From NCBI GenBank assembly GCA_016715405.1, contig JADKAE010000020.1:41813-105812 (forward strand): a DNA stretch of 64,000 bases, read 5' to 3'. The notes beneath the pieces are model-generated. The model was not told where the DNA came from. It ran no database searches and saw only the letters and a list, made by a program, of their open reading frames with translations. The stretch comes from Saprospiraceae bacterium (lineage in GTDB: Bacteria; Bacteroidota; Bacteroidia; Chitinophagales; Saprospiraceae). Shown one piece after another: positions 34,601-45,914 of the stretch. Made by a program: the position numbers and the translations under genes. Every line of letters begins with the position of its first letter. Positions within the stretch are counted from its first letter, which is position 1.

Positions 34601-37600
34601 ACCAACTACAGCGCTACTCTCACCGGCTGGAGCGCCAATCCCGCTACGCCAAACAATCGCTCCCTGGGCGCAACAGGCAGGCTCTACGAAACCGGCGCCG
34701 TAGCGGCTCGTACTAACCTTGATGTGACTAAAAACTGGACAATTTCCGGCGATGCGCTGGTATCTACCGTTTTTTATGCCGATGCCGACGGTGATGGCTT
34801 CGGCGCCACTACAGGTATTAACGCATGCTCCGCCCCCAGCGGCTATGTAAGCAACAATACGGACTGCAACGACAACGATGCGCTGGAAAAACCGGGCCAG
34901 GTGTGGTACAAAGACAACGACAACGACGGCTATGCTGAAACGGGAGCTGCTACGATCACGCAGTGTCTGCGCCCCACCGGCCACAAAGCAGCGGTCGAAC
35001 TTGCCTCGACCACAGGTGATTGCATCGACAACAACGATGACATCAACCCCGCAGCGACGGAAATCTGCGACGGCATCGACAACAACTGCAACGGCTCTAC
35101 CGATGAAGGCGTACAAACTACCTACTACCGCGATATGGACGGCGACGGCTACGGCAACCCGTCGAATACGACGCAAGCATGTAGCGCGCCTACGGGTTAT
35201 GTAACAAACAACACCGATTGCGACGACAACGACGCCCTGGAATTCCCAGGCCAAATCTGGTATGCCGACCTGGACGACGACGGCTATAGCAGCGGCGCTA
35301 CGCAAGTATCCTGCCTGCGCCCCGGCGGCCACAAAGTCGCCGGCGAACTCACCTCGACTTCGGGCGATTGCAATGACAATAACAATGCCATCAACCCCGC
35401 AGCCGCAGAAATCTGCGACGGCATCGACAATAACTGCGACGGCAACCTCGACGATGGCGTGTTGGCTACCTACTACCGCGACATGGACGGCGACGGCTAC
35501 GGCAACCCATCGAATACGACACAGGCGTGTAGCCAACCAACGGGTTTTGTAACCAATGACGACGACTGCGATGACGGTGACGCCCTGGAATTCCCGGGTC
35601 AAACCTGGTACGCCGATGTGGACGACGACGGATACAGCAGCGGCGTTACGCAGATATCCTGCCTTCGCCCCGGCGGCCACAAAGCAGCGGTCGAGCTTGC
35701 CTCGACCACCGGGGATTGCAACGACAACAACGATGACATCAACCCCGCAGCCGCAGAAATCTGCGACGGCATCGACAATAACTGCGACGGCAACCTCGAC
35801 GATGGTGTGTTGGCTACCTACTACCGCGACATGGACGGCGACGGCTACGGCAACCCATCGAATACGACACAGGCGTGTAGCCAACCAACGGGTTTTGTAA
35901 CCAATGACGACGACTGCGATGACGGTGACGCCCTGGAATTCCCGGGTCAAACCTGGTACGCCGATGTGGACGACGACGGCTACAGCAGCGGCGTTACGCA
36001 GATATCCTGCCTTCGCCCCAGCGGCCACAAAGCAGCGGTCGAGCTTGCCTCGACCACCGGGGATTGCAACGACAACAACGATGACATCAACCCCGCAACC
36101 GCAGAAATCTGCGACGGCATCGACAACAACTGCAACGGCTCCACCGATGAAGGCGTACAAACTACCTACTATCGCGATATGGACGGCGACAGCTACGGCA
36201 ACCCGTCGAATACGACACAGGCGTGTAGCCAACCAACGGGTTATGTAACCAATGACGACGACTGCGATGACGGTGACGCGCTGGAATTCCCGGGTCAAAC
36301 CTGGTACGCCGATCTGGACGACGATGGCTACAGCAGCGGCGTTACGCAGATACCTGCCTTCGCCCCGGCGGCCACAAAGCAGCGGTCGAGCTTGCCTCGA
36401 CCACGGGGGATTGCAACGACAACAACAATGCCATCAACCCCGCAGCCGCAGAAATCTGCGACGGCATCGACAATAACTGCGATGGCAATCTTGACAATGG
36501 CATGTTGGCTACCTACTACCGCGACATGGACGGCGACGGCTTCGGCAATCCGTTGAATACGACGCAAGCATGTAGCGCGCCTACGGGCTATGTAACCAAT
36601 AACACCGACTGCGACGACAGTGATGCTCTGGAATTCCCGGGCCAGACCTGGTACGCCGATGTGGACAACGATGGCTACAGTAGCGGCGTTACCCAGATAT
36701 CCTGCCTTCGCCCCAGCGGCCACAAAGTCGCCGTCGAACTGCCTCGACCACGGGCGATTGCAACGACAACGACGATGATATCAACCCCGGCGCCGCAGAA
36801 ATCTGCGACGGCATAGACAATAACTGCGACGGCAACCTCGACAATGGCGTGTTGTCTACCTACTACCGCGACATGGACGGCGACGGCTACGGCAACCCAT
36901 CGAATACGACGCAAGCCTGCTCGCAGCCCAGCGGTTATGTAACCGATAACACCGACTGCGACGACAACGACGCGCTGGAATTCCCAGGCCAGACCTGGTA
37001 CGCCGATCTGGACAACGATGGCTATAGCAGCGGCGTTACCCAGATATCCTGCCTTCGCCCCGGCGGCCACAAAGTCGCGGTCGAACTTGCCTCGACCATC
37101 GGGCGATTGCAACGACAACGACGATGACATCAACCCCGCAGCCGCAGAAATCTGCGACGGCATCGACAATAACTGCGACGGCAACCTCGACGATGGTGTG
37201 TTGGCTACCTACTACCGCGACATGGACGGCGACGGCTACGGCAACCCGTTGAATACGACGCAAGCATGTAGCGCGCCTACGGGTTATGTAACCAACAACA
37301 CCGACTGCGACGACAACGACGCGCTGGAAAAACCGGGTCAGGTATGGTATGCCGATGCGGACAATGACGGCTACGGCACGGGCGCCACCTTGACGCAATG
37401 TCTGCGTCCGGTTGGCTACAAATTGGCAACCGAAATGGCCGCCACCACAGGAGATTGCAACGACAATAACAATGCCATCAACCCCGCAGCAATAGAAGTT
37501 TGCGATGGCGTGGACAACGATTGCGATGGCTTGCTGGACGGCAACGACCCGAACTTCGTGGATACTACTCCTCCCTCAATATCCTGCCCTGGCAACCAGA

Positions 37601-38940
37601 CGCTGGTATTGAACACAAGCTGCAATGCCCTCATGCCGGACTATCGCAACCTGGCCTCGGCAAGTGATGCCTGCGGTACGCCGATGTTGACACAAATACC
37701 GGCGCCCGGCGCCAATGTATCGGGTGTAGGATCTTCGATGGTGACCATCACTGCCTCAGATGGCCGCAATAACAGCGCCGGCTGTACTTTCAACGTGTCC
37801 AGGCAAGACCAGACGCCCCCGACGGCCGTCTGCCGGCAGGGAACGGTGCAGTTGAGCGGCACACAGAGCTTCCTGGAACCGGAGGATGTATTGGACTTGA
37901 ACGCCAGCGACGACAACTGCGGGCAGGTGTATGTGACCGATATCGTGCCTGCTATGATAAGCTGTAATCAGGATGGGCAGCCCATCACCGTTAATGTGAG
38001 CGTAAGCGACGGCAATGGTAATACAGCCTCCTGTGTAGCGAATTTGACGGTGACCAAAGAAAACAGCCTGCCTGCGCCCTGGCAATCTACCGACATTGGT
38101 ATTACAGCCCAAGGCATGTCTGAATACGACGTATGTAGCAATATAGGCAGTTTTACGTTGCAAGCTCAGGGATATTCCACCAACACAGCTGACGTACAGC
38201 ATAGCGTCTACCAGGAATTGTGCGACAATGCGGAACTGATAGTCCATGTGAGCAGTATATTTCCACAAGGAGGATGGGCAGGCATACAAATACGGGAATC
38301 CGATTCGCAAGGCGCTCAGGAAATTTACCATAAAAACGCAGTTGAGCACCCTGTTGAGAAGGGAAATTCGCACTGTAACATTCGGTGCAACCAACACACA
38401 GCAGACCCTCGCACCACCCACGCATGCCTGGTTGCGCATCACCAAAGCGGGGAATATTTTTACGGCCTATAGCTCCACTGATGGTATCAACTGGGTATTC
38501 CGCAGCAGCGCTACCATATCAATGCAAGGATGCGTTCAGGTAGGTATGTTTGTGGAGAGCATCAACAATACCACTACCACGCAGGCTACATTTGACAATG
38601 TGAGCATCAGCGGCGGTGTGCAACCCTTGGTGGCGGCCCCCGAGTCAGGGCCGGCAAACACGCATCCAGGGATTAGAGTAGAAAAAAATCACGATTTTTC
38701 TCTACAATTATTCCCCAACCCCACCACCGGCGAGGTGAATATCGACCTGCCTTCCTACGCCGGCCGCCGTACCATTGAGGTCTGCAACCTGTTTGGGACA
38801 AGTTGCACTACCTGGATATTGACGAGGTGCAACATGACCTTGTCAACATGGATTTGTCGGGTTATGCCAAAGGTACTTATCTGATTCGCGTTATATCAGA
38901 CGGCGTGCCTTTCGTATCTAAATTGTTGAATATACAATAA
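31675..38940 (+). CDS. Giant T9SS-secreted protein: PMP-type beta-helix, BspA repeats, MopE array
   Basis: About 2,420 codons after repair of six single-base breaks (near 32368, 36352, 36733, 37100, 38315, 38810). Start ATG 31675 gives a signal peptide with a long charged N-region. Chlamydial PMP-like beta-helix repeats (FSGN, GGGMYQ) run to an anchor-Q type end ([20 protein letters not shown]) near 33070. One MopE repeat and a PKD-like segment lead to about eleven 25-residue BspA/DUF285 repeats ([20 protein letters not shown]) at ~33690-34560. MopE repeats with a 348-bp period (~34770-37550), HYR-like domains, the subtype-2 module and a sorting domain follow. The true end ([17 protein letters not shown], then TAA at 38938-38940) lies out of the main frame. 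Probably a large surface adhesin, activated by the sensor upstream. Confidence 0.85.
33731..34556 (+). repeat. 75-bp BspA-type repeats (about 11)
   Basis: GTGACCAATATG recurs at 33731, 33806, 33881, 33956 and 34031 and onward, exactly 75 bp (25 residues) apart, coding [24 protein letters not shown]. Related to the 26-residue DUF285 surface-protein repeats. Confidence 0.92.
34770..37550 (+). repeat. 348-bp MopE unit array (7 phased starts)
   Basis: Equivalent unit starts (GTACAAACTACC or GTGTTGGCTACC) fall at 35111, 35459, 35807, 36155, 36502, 36849 and 37198. The spacing is 348 bp except 347, 347 and 349 in the last three intervals, exactly where the reading frame breaks. Units at 35459 and 35807 are almost the same DNA. 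Confidence 0.93.
38678..38705 (+). repeat. Linker hairpin before sorting domain
   Basis: GTAGAAAAAAA pairs with TTTTTCTCTAC around TCACGA. Here it is read in frame ([10 protein letters not shown]). The equivalent hairpin at 26958-26984 lacks one base, and a longer GTAGAGA...TCTCTAC hairpin sits at the same place in the gene at 14141. Confidence 0.65.
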
Positions 38941-38969
38941 TTACTTTTGCTTGTATTATTTTGCAAAGG

Positions 38970-38998
38970 GACGATTCATGTACATGGATCGTCTTTTT
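38970..38998 (+). terminator. Rho-independent terminator
   Basis: GACGATTCATG pairs with CATGGATCGTC and is followed by TTTTT, 30 bp after the stop. The same stem-loop follows the genes ending at 57082 and 63324. Confidence 0.85.
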
Positions 38999-39302
38999 GC
39001 ATTTTATGCTTCGTACAGCCAGGTTTGGGCATGGCCTGAGCTCGGGCGCGAGGGATAATACCTCGAATCCATAAAATTAATGTTATTTTATAGATGTAAA
39101 TAATTGTTTGTGTTGACTAAAATCATTGCAAATCAAGTCTAAAGCATATATATTTTTTTATAAAAAATAAGTCTTTTTATTAAAAACCAACCTAAAATCA
39201 ATTTTCAAAGGAGCCTGATAAAGCAAAGTTCAAGTGTTACTGCCAGGTCGCATATCCAGAAAAATTCACGAACTATTTGTTCGACCGCATATAAACACAA
39301 AA
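38999..39302 (+). repeat. Duplicated intergenic leader, copy A
   Basis: Part of a block found again at 57163-57794 and 63402-63882: a CAGCCAGGTTTGGGCATGGC segment, an AT-rich stretch with TAGATGTAAATAATTGTTTG, and the sequence up to ATGAAAATCATGAATACACG. Copy A lacks the ~193-bp insert present in the others, and gives the empty site (ATACCT joined to CGAATCC). A CGAAC-TATTT-GTTCG mini-hairpin precedes the start codon in all copies. Confidence 0.85.
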
Positions 39303-41547
39303 ATGAAAATCATGAATACACGACATCTATTCCTCGCATGTGCCCTCTGCATCCCCTTAGGGTTGTCAGCACAGAATATGTTTACCACGGGGAGCGCAAC
39401 TTCGTTGGGCGCCAATACTTACCAACTCACTCCCGCCGCCGTTGAAATACGCGACAATGGAACGGATCGTGATAATTGCGACGGCCTGGTAGATATCTTG
39501 GTCTACTGCACGCCCTCCGTAATCCATCCATGTGAATTTTTGCGGATAACAAACGTCACGCTGGCTGACATCAATAATTCTTCAGGTTGTGGGGCAGGTG
39601 GTTACACTGATTTCAGGGCGCTTTCCGCTTCGCTTGAGCCGGGCGCCACTTATACCATCTCCATCTCCGGCGACGGTTATCTTACCATGTTTGCCAGCGT
39701 ATATGTAGACTGGAACCGCGATGGAGACTTTGAAGATAGTGGAGAGAAAATAGCAACCCTTTCCTATCACAATGACGGCTATCCAGGTTTCGCTAATATT
39801 TCCATACCGGGTAATGCTACCGGAAGCTATACCATGCGCGTTATTGCTGATATATATCCAGTCCAAGATCCCTGTAGTATCGAATACGGCGAGGCCGAAG
39901 ATTATACGATCCAAGTTACTCCTCTATGCCCGGATATGGACGGCGATGGCTATTACCCATGCCACGGGGATTGTGACGATGACAACCCCGCCATCAACGC
40001 CGGTGCTATTGAAATATTCGACAATAGTATCGATGACAATTGCGACGGCCTGGTGGATATTCCGCTCTATTGCACGCCCTCCGTCTCCTATCCATGTGAA
40101 TTTATGTGGATAACTAACGTCACGCTGGACGACATCGACAATTGGTCAGGTTGTGGGCCAGGTGGTTACGCAGATTTCACTGCACTCTCCGCTTCGCTTG
40201 ATGCGGGCGCTACTTATACCATCTCCATCTCCGGCAACTATCCCATGCGTGCCAGCGTATATGTTGACTGGAACCGCGATGGAGACTTTGAAGATAGTGA
40301 AGAGAATATAACAACCGATATTTTTCTTCAAGACGGCTATCCAGGTTCCGCTAATATTTCCATACCGGATAATGCTACCGGAGGAAGCTATACCATGCGC
40401 GTTATTGCTGATTTTTATTTTTCAGTCCCAAATCCGTGTTCTATCGATTGGGGTGAGGCCGAAGATTATACGATTCAAGTTACGCCCTCTTGCCAGCTGG
40501 TTACTTACTATGCCGACAGCGACGGCGACGGCTACGGAAATCTCGCCGTCAGCACCGCCGCTTGCGCTGCGCCCAACGGCTTTGTGGCCAATAACGGCGA
40601 CTGCGACGACGGCGATGCATCTATCAAACCTGGCGCTGCTGAAGTATGCGATGGCAAAGACAACGACTGCGACGGCCAAATCGACGAAACGGTAGCCATC
40701 AGTTCGCCGTGGACGGCCGTTAATGTAGGCGCCGAAGCCCAGGGCTCCTCCTGGTTTGATTGCACAAATGGAGGAACCTTTACCCTGAACGCCAAGGGCT
40801 ACACGACCACCACCATCGACGTACAGCACAGCGTATACCAAACCCTGTGCGGCAATGGAGATATTATCGCTCGTGTAGCGAGTATTTCTACCCAGGGCGG
40901 CTGGGCCGGCATTCAGATGCGGGAAAGCGCCTCGCAGGGGTCAAAGAAATTCACGATTAAAACCCAACTCAACACGAACAATAGAAGAGAGGCTCGCACC
41001 GTAACAAATGGACCTACCAACAACTTACAAATACAGCGACCGTTCACGTACAACTGGCTGCGCATCACCCGGTCAGGCAATGTATTTGCAGCCTATCTCT
41101 CTGTTGACGGCGTAAACTGGGGGCAACCTGTCTCCAGTACAACTATGACTATGAACAGCTGTATCCAGGTGGGTTTGTTTGTGGAAAGTACAAACAACAC
41201 TATCACAACCCAGGCTACGTTCATAATGTGTTCATTTCCGGAGGCAATCAACCGCTCGCTGAAGCCCCATTACCCAAGACGTACCGGTATGGAAAATGGC
41301 GCACGAAGTGAGCCTGTTCCCCAATCCCAGCACCGGCGAGCTGAATGTAGACCTGCCTTCCTACGCCGGCCGCGCCGTGCGCCTGGAAATTTACAGCCTG
41401 CAAGGCCGCCTGCTGCACTTCGCCGAAATACAGGAAGTCCAAACCATCGAACGCCTCGACCTGTCGGCATATCCAAGTGGTATGTACCTGGTGAAGGTGA
41501 AATCGGAAGGTTTGCCCGATGTAGTGAAAAGAGTGGTAAGGCATTAG
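39303..41547 (+). CDS. T9SS-secreted GEVED-domain protein (lectin-deleted paralogue)
   Basis: Start ATG 39303 with signal peptide ending LGLSAQ. After ~40 residues a MopE scrap (NCDGLVDI) leads into two GEVED domains (YVDWNRDGDFEDSGE ... GEAEDYTIQV) separated by a short MopE repeat. A full MopE repeat, the subtype-2 module (GGWAGIQMRESASQGSKKF; WLRITRSGNVFAAYLS) and a sorting domain (SLFPNPSTGELNVDLPSYAG) follow. It is the sister of the gene at 57795, but a 645-bp in-frame segment coding the L-type lectin domain is absent at the 39437/39438 junction. Breaks near 41222 (lost A in TTCAATAATG) and near 41290 displace the sorting domain into another frame that ends at 41547. GEVED domains occur in secreted adhesins and enzymes; no catalytic domain is seen. 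Confidence 0.85.
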
Positions 41548-41574
41548 GCATTTGGCGGCACAAGCAATTGTATG

Positions 41575-41616
41575 ACAATGGCGGCTGGATAAATATTCAG
41601 CCGCCATTGTTATTTT
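41575..41616 (+). terminator. Strong hairpin terminator
   Basis: A perfect 13-bp stem (ACAATGGCGGCTG with CAGCCGCCATTGT), loop GATAAATATT, then TATTTTT. It ends only a few bases before the next gene's first ATG. Confidence 0.88.
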
Positions 41617-41622
41617 TGTGCT

Positions 41623-44600
41623 ATGATCGCAATGATAGGGCATACGTTTACGCGGAAGATGATTTTGTCAAACCTTCTATTTCTCTTATGGAATGGAATA
41701 TTGCACAGTCAGACAACGCCATCCCTGGAAACCATCTCCATCGAACAAGGTTTGTCGCAAGGTTTCATTTCGAGTATTGCCCAAGACGAGGACGGGTTCC
41801 TTTGGTTTGCCACCAGCAACGGACTAAACCGCTATGACGGGTACGAATTTTCGGTTTTTAGAAACGATCCATACGATACGTTGTCCATTGCCGGCAACGG
41901 CATATTCGGTAGCGCAGCTTCTGGCGAGTTTCTTTGGCTGATGCCTGATGCACGGCAATTCAATATCTTTCACCGGGCTACGCAACGGGCATTTCCGGTT
42001 CCGGTAGATTTATCGCAGCTACAGTCTTTTTTGAAAGTAGTGCCTGAAAAGGAAAACGGAGTGTGGCTGCTGTTAAAAATTAACGACATTCAGAAGTTGT
42101 TTCACCTCGAATGGCACAAAGACTTTATGGTACAGGTAGAACAAGGCGCAAAACGGGAAACCCTGTTTAACTGGCGAGAAGTTGTATCCAACGTTCAGGA
42201 TATGGCACTATCCGAAGACGAGCGAAAACTGTGGGTGCTGGGCAAAGCAGATCTGTTGGCGCGGGATCTCTCCGCAGGTACTACTGAGCGGATCGCCCTA
42301 CCCCCGGAAATGAAGAATTTAATATGGGATAGGAACAAATTGCTCGGCAACTTAAGCATCGCGACAGACATAGCCGGCGGTGTCTGGGTTTTTGCCCGGA
42401 ACCGCCTGGCGCGCTATGATGGCCGGCAATGGAAGGTTTTTCCATTCAAATTTAAAGTGAACGGCGTATTGCATGCCGACCGAAAAGCGGGTTTGATCTG
42501 GCTGCGGTCCGATTCGTTGGTGTACGGATTCGACCTTAGGACCTTACCGAATGCCCCTACGCCTCAGGATGCCGCCTACCGTTTATTCATTCCCGAACAG
42601 GCTATTTGCAGCCTCACCGACCGCGACGGCAATGTGTGGTTTGGCACCAATACGCGGGGAATTCGCAAATTTTCACCCCGTCGTAATATTTTCAAAAACT
42701 ATTTCCCCGGCCATTCTTTTTACGCAGCGCCCGTTTTCGACAGCATGGGGCGCGCCTGGCTGAACGAACCAGGCAGAGGTACCAAATCCGGTGGCATATT
42801 CGATTTTTCGACCGGGCAGCTTACCGCTTTTTCCGAACTGAGGCTGCCGATTAAAAGTAACGAAGCCTTGCGTTTAGCAAAAGGCGAAAATGACCGCCTC
42901 TGGATCGCTACGGGAAACGGATGGAATACTCCTCTCGGTATTATCGATCCGATATTAATAGAATATTCGCTAAAAGACGGCCCGCTTAACATCATTCCAT
43001 TTCCGGGATCGTTTCATAATCCGGTTCGATTTGAAATGAGCTACCAGGCGCCGGGCGAACTTTGGCTGGCCAATCACTATCAATTGATGCGTTTCGATAT
43101 CGCTACCCGCGCATTTTCTCTGTTTGAGATGCAATCGCCACCCCAGGGGATCAGCGGAATATTTGCTTTGGTAAGAACCTCTGGCGGTGTTTGGTGGGCA
43201 GGAACGCCACAAGGGCCTGTTAAAAGCTGAACCTGATGGCAATGGTGTTTTTCGTTTTCGCTGCTGCGCACCAATCCCTCGGATCGCAACAGCTTGCCCG
43301 GCAACGTAGTCAAATCGCTGTTGCCAGATCCCGCCAACCCCAACCTGCTTTGGATTGGCACCAGTGACAACGGAATGAGCTGTCTGGATATACAACAAAA
43401 TAGCTTCACGCATTACAACACCGAAAACGGCCTCCCCGATAATACGGTCTATGCAATCCTGCCGGAGCCGGTCGCCGGCAAAGGCAAAAACCGGGCGCTC
43501 TGGCTCAGCACCAACCGGGGACTGACCCGCTTTAGCCCGGAAGACGGGAACTTTCAGTACTTTTTCAAATCGGACGGACTACAGGAAAATGAATTCAATA
43601 CTTATGCACATGGCGTTTCGCCACAAGGCGAATTAATGTTTGGCGGCGTCAACGGGCTTACGGTGTTCAATCCGGCGGACATCACCGTCAGCGCCCGGCT
43701 GCCTTCCATGAAAATTACCGGTTTGAAGGTGAATGGCAAAGCGTTAAGCCCTCGCAATTCCGAAGCGATACTGCAAACAGACATCTGCTTTGCCACACGA
43801 ATCGAACTGTCTTACACTCAAAACAATCTACAACTTTCTTTCGCGGCCGATGATTACACCAATCCTGCCCGTAACCAATTTGCTTTTTATCTGGAGGGCG
43901 CCGAGCCGGAATGGACACACCGGGGTTTTGAGCACACCGCCCAATACCTCAACCTCGCGACCGGCCAATACGTGTTTCACGTAAAGGCTGCCAACAGTGA
44001 CGGGGTGTGGAACGAAACGCCAGTCTCGCTCATCATCATCATTCGGCCGCCCTGGTACCGCACCGTTTGGGCTTATGGATTGTATGCACTGCTGTTGGCA
44101 GGTACAGGATATGCTTTTTACCGGTTTCAATTGAAGCGAAAACTCGAACGCGCAGAGGCCGGCCGCCTGAAAGAAATGGATGAATTCAAATCCCGGTTTT
44201 TTACCAATATTTCCCACGAATTCCGCACGCCGTTGACGGTTATTTTGGGGACAACCGAACAACTAAGCAGCGAAGCCGCTCCGGCGATGCACAACAAACT
44301 TAACTTAGTGCAACGCAGCGGAGAAAATCTTTTGCGATTGGTCAATCAAATACTGGATTTAGCCAAATTAGAAAGTAATACCCTACAAATAAACTACATA
44401 CAAGGCAATGTGCCCACTTATCTGAGCTATGTGGCAGAAAGCCTGCACTCGCTCGCCAATGCCCGAAATGTGCTGTTGCAGGTAGAAAACAAAACCCCGG
44501 AGGTCGTGATGGATTACGACCCGGAGCGGCTGCTGCAAATTGTCTACAACCTGCTGTCGAATGCCATCAAGTTTACCCCTTCGGGCGGTAGAGTTGTTTT

Positions 44601-45720
44601 AAAAATTGACCTGGCGGCTGATGTGTTTGAGCGCCAAAAACCCGCGCTTCGTATAACGGTAAGTGACACCGGGGCGGGCATACCGGAGGAAGACAAGCCT
44701 TACCTGTTTGACCGCTTTTTCCAAGCCCGCAATCAGGAGTTTGCCAAATCCGGCGGTTCCGGTATCGGACTTTCCCTCACCAATGAATTGGTTAAAGCGA
44801 TGGGTGGAAGCATTTCCGTAGAAAGCAAGGAAGGCGCAGGAGCCACTTTTACCGTATTGCTGCCCGTACACCAAAACGCGCCGCTCGCCCAATGGCAGGA
44901 TGCAGGGGTTGATGCCGGTTTGCAACCCAAATTGCCAAACAAGCAGGCGCCCGATTCAGACTTGCCCTCTCTACTCATCATTGAAGACAACCCCGATGTG
45001 GTGGAATACCTTGGGGCATGCCTCGAATCGGCTTACCAGTTGGAGTATGCATACAATGGGCGCGCCGGCATCGAAAAAGCCTTCGAAATGATCCCGGACA
45101 TTATCATAAGCGATGTGATGATGCCCGAAAAAGATGGATTTGAGGTGTGTGAAACCCTAAAACACGACGAGCGCACCAGCCATATTCCAATCGTACTATT
45201 GACTGCAAAAGCTACGGTGGACGACCGGATTGCCGGCTTGCGGCGCGGCGCGGATGCCTATATCGCCAAACCTTTCCATCGCAATGAGTTGCTGGCCACG
45301 CTGGATAGTCTGATTGAACTGCGCAAAAAATTGCAGCAACGTTATACTTCGGCTCAGAGCGCTTTGCCGCCCGCTCCGGATGCAGGCGTGCAAATGGAGG
45401 ATGCCTTCCTGAGCCGTATTCGTGAAGCGGTAGAGGAACGATTGGACGACTCCGGCTTGTCGGGAGAAGACGTTTGCCGGAAACTCGGCATGAGCTACCC
45501 TGTTGTATATCGGAAGCTATCGGCGCTGACCGGCCGTTCGCTCAATGTGTATATCCGCCTCATCCGCCTGCAAAAAGCCCGCGAATTATTGTCTGATGCC
45601 AGCCTCACCGTGTCGGAAATTGCCTACCAAACCGGCTTCAACGACCCCAAATTCTTCAGCAGGGTCTTTGCGGAAGAATTCAAAACCACGCCTACCGAAT
45701 TCAGGAAAAAAATTTCTTAG
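41623..45720 (+). CDS. Hybrid two-component sensor/AraC regulator 2
   Basis: Same architecture as the gene at 27365, about 1,365 codons, with two compensating breaks near 43217 and 43255. ATG 41623 is the first possible start; ATG 41659 (MILSNLLFLLWNGILHSQ) gives a cleaner signal peptide and more room after the terminator. Propeller repeats (DGFLWFATSNGLNRYDGY) are followed by Y_Y_Y (~43800-44045), a membrane helix (AYGLYALLLAGTGYAFY) and the kinase (HEFRTPL, His at 44215-44217; N box NLLSNAIKFTPSGG; GSGIGLSLT). The receiver has Asp at 45112-45114 (IISDVMMP), and the AraC HTH spans ~45430-45715. All phosphotransfer residues are present. Four phased repeats begin 31 bp after the stop, in front of the gene at 45915. 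Confidence 0.92.
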
Positions 45721-45750
45721 TATTTGTAAATCAATCAATTAAGCCTCTGG

Positions 45751-45830
45751 TGAACAAATAGTCCACCCGTCTGAACAGATACTCCACCCTGTGGAACAAC
45801 TACTCCCCATGCCTGAACAAATAGTGTGCC
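45751..45830 (+). promoter_or_regulatory. Phased direct repeats, putative AraC operator 2
   Basis: Four 17-bp repeats related to TGAACAAATAGTCCACC. The core GAACA sits at 45752, 45773, 45794 and 45815, exactly 21 bp apart. The last repeat begins (45814) 38 bp upstream of a TAnnTTTG box at 45852. Compared with array 1, 10 of 17 positions agree between first units (TGnA...AnAGnCnACC). Confidence 0.7.
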
Positions 45831-45851
45831 GGGTTGCAGCCACATGGCCTG

Positions 45852-45859
45852 TATGTTTG
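45852..45859 (+). promoter_or_regulatory. Bacteroidota -7 box (TATGTTTG)
   Basis: Matches TAnnTTTG, 21 bp after the end of the last phased repeat and 56 bp before ATG 45915. No convincing -33 element is present, consistent with activator dependence. Confidence 0.62.
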
Positions 45860-45914
45860 TGATCGAAAGCAAAACAAATCGTTTGCGGCATTTTTACAAC
45901 AAACATGATGAGCG

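Noticed and set aside
34430..36298. A 622-residue minus-strand open frame
   Set aside because: Antisense of the MopE and BspA repeats; Val/Ala periodicity follows the 348-bp unit. Similar shadows occur at 11475-12521.
45751..45830. CRISPR or minisatellite reading of the 21-bp repeats
   Set aside because: Units are diverged except for the core, lie next to a promoter box and match the geometry of the array at 31402; an operator fits better.
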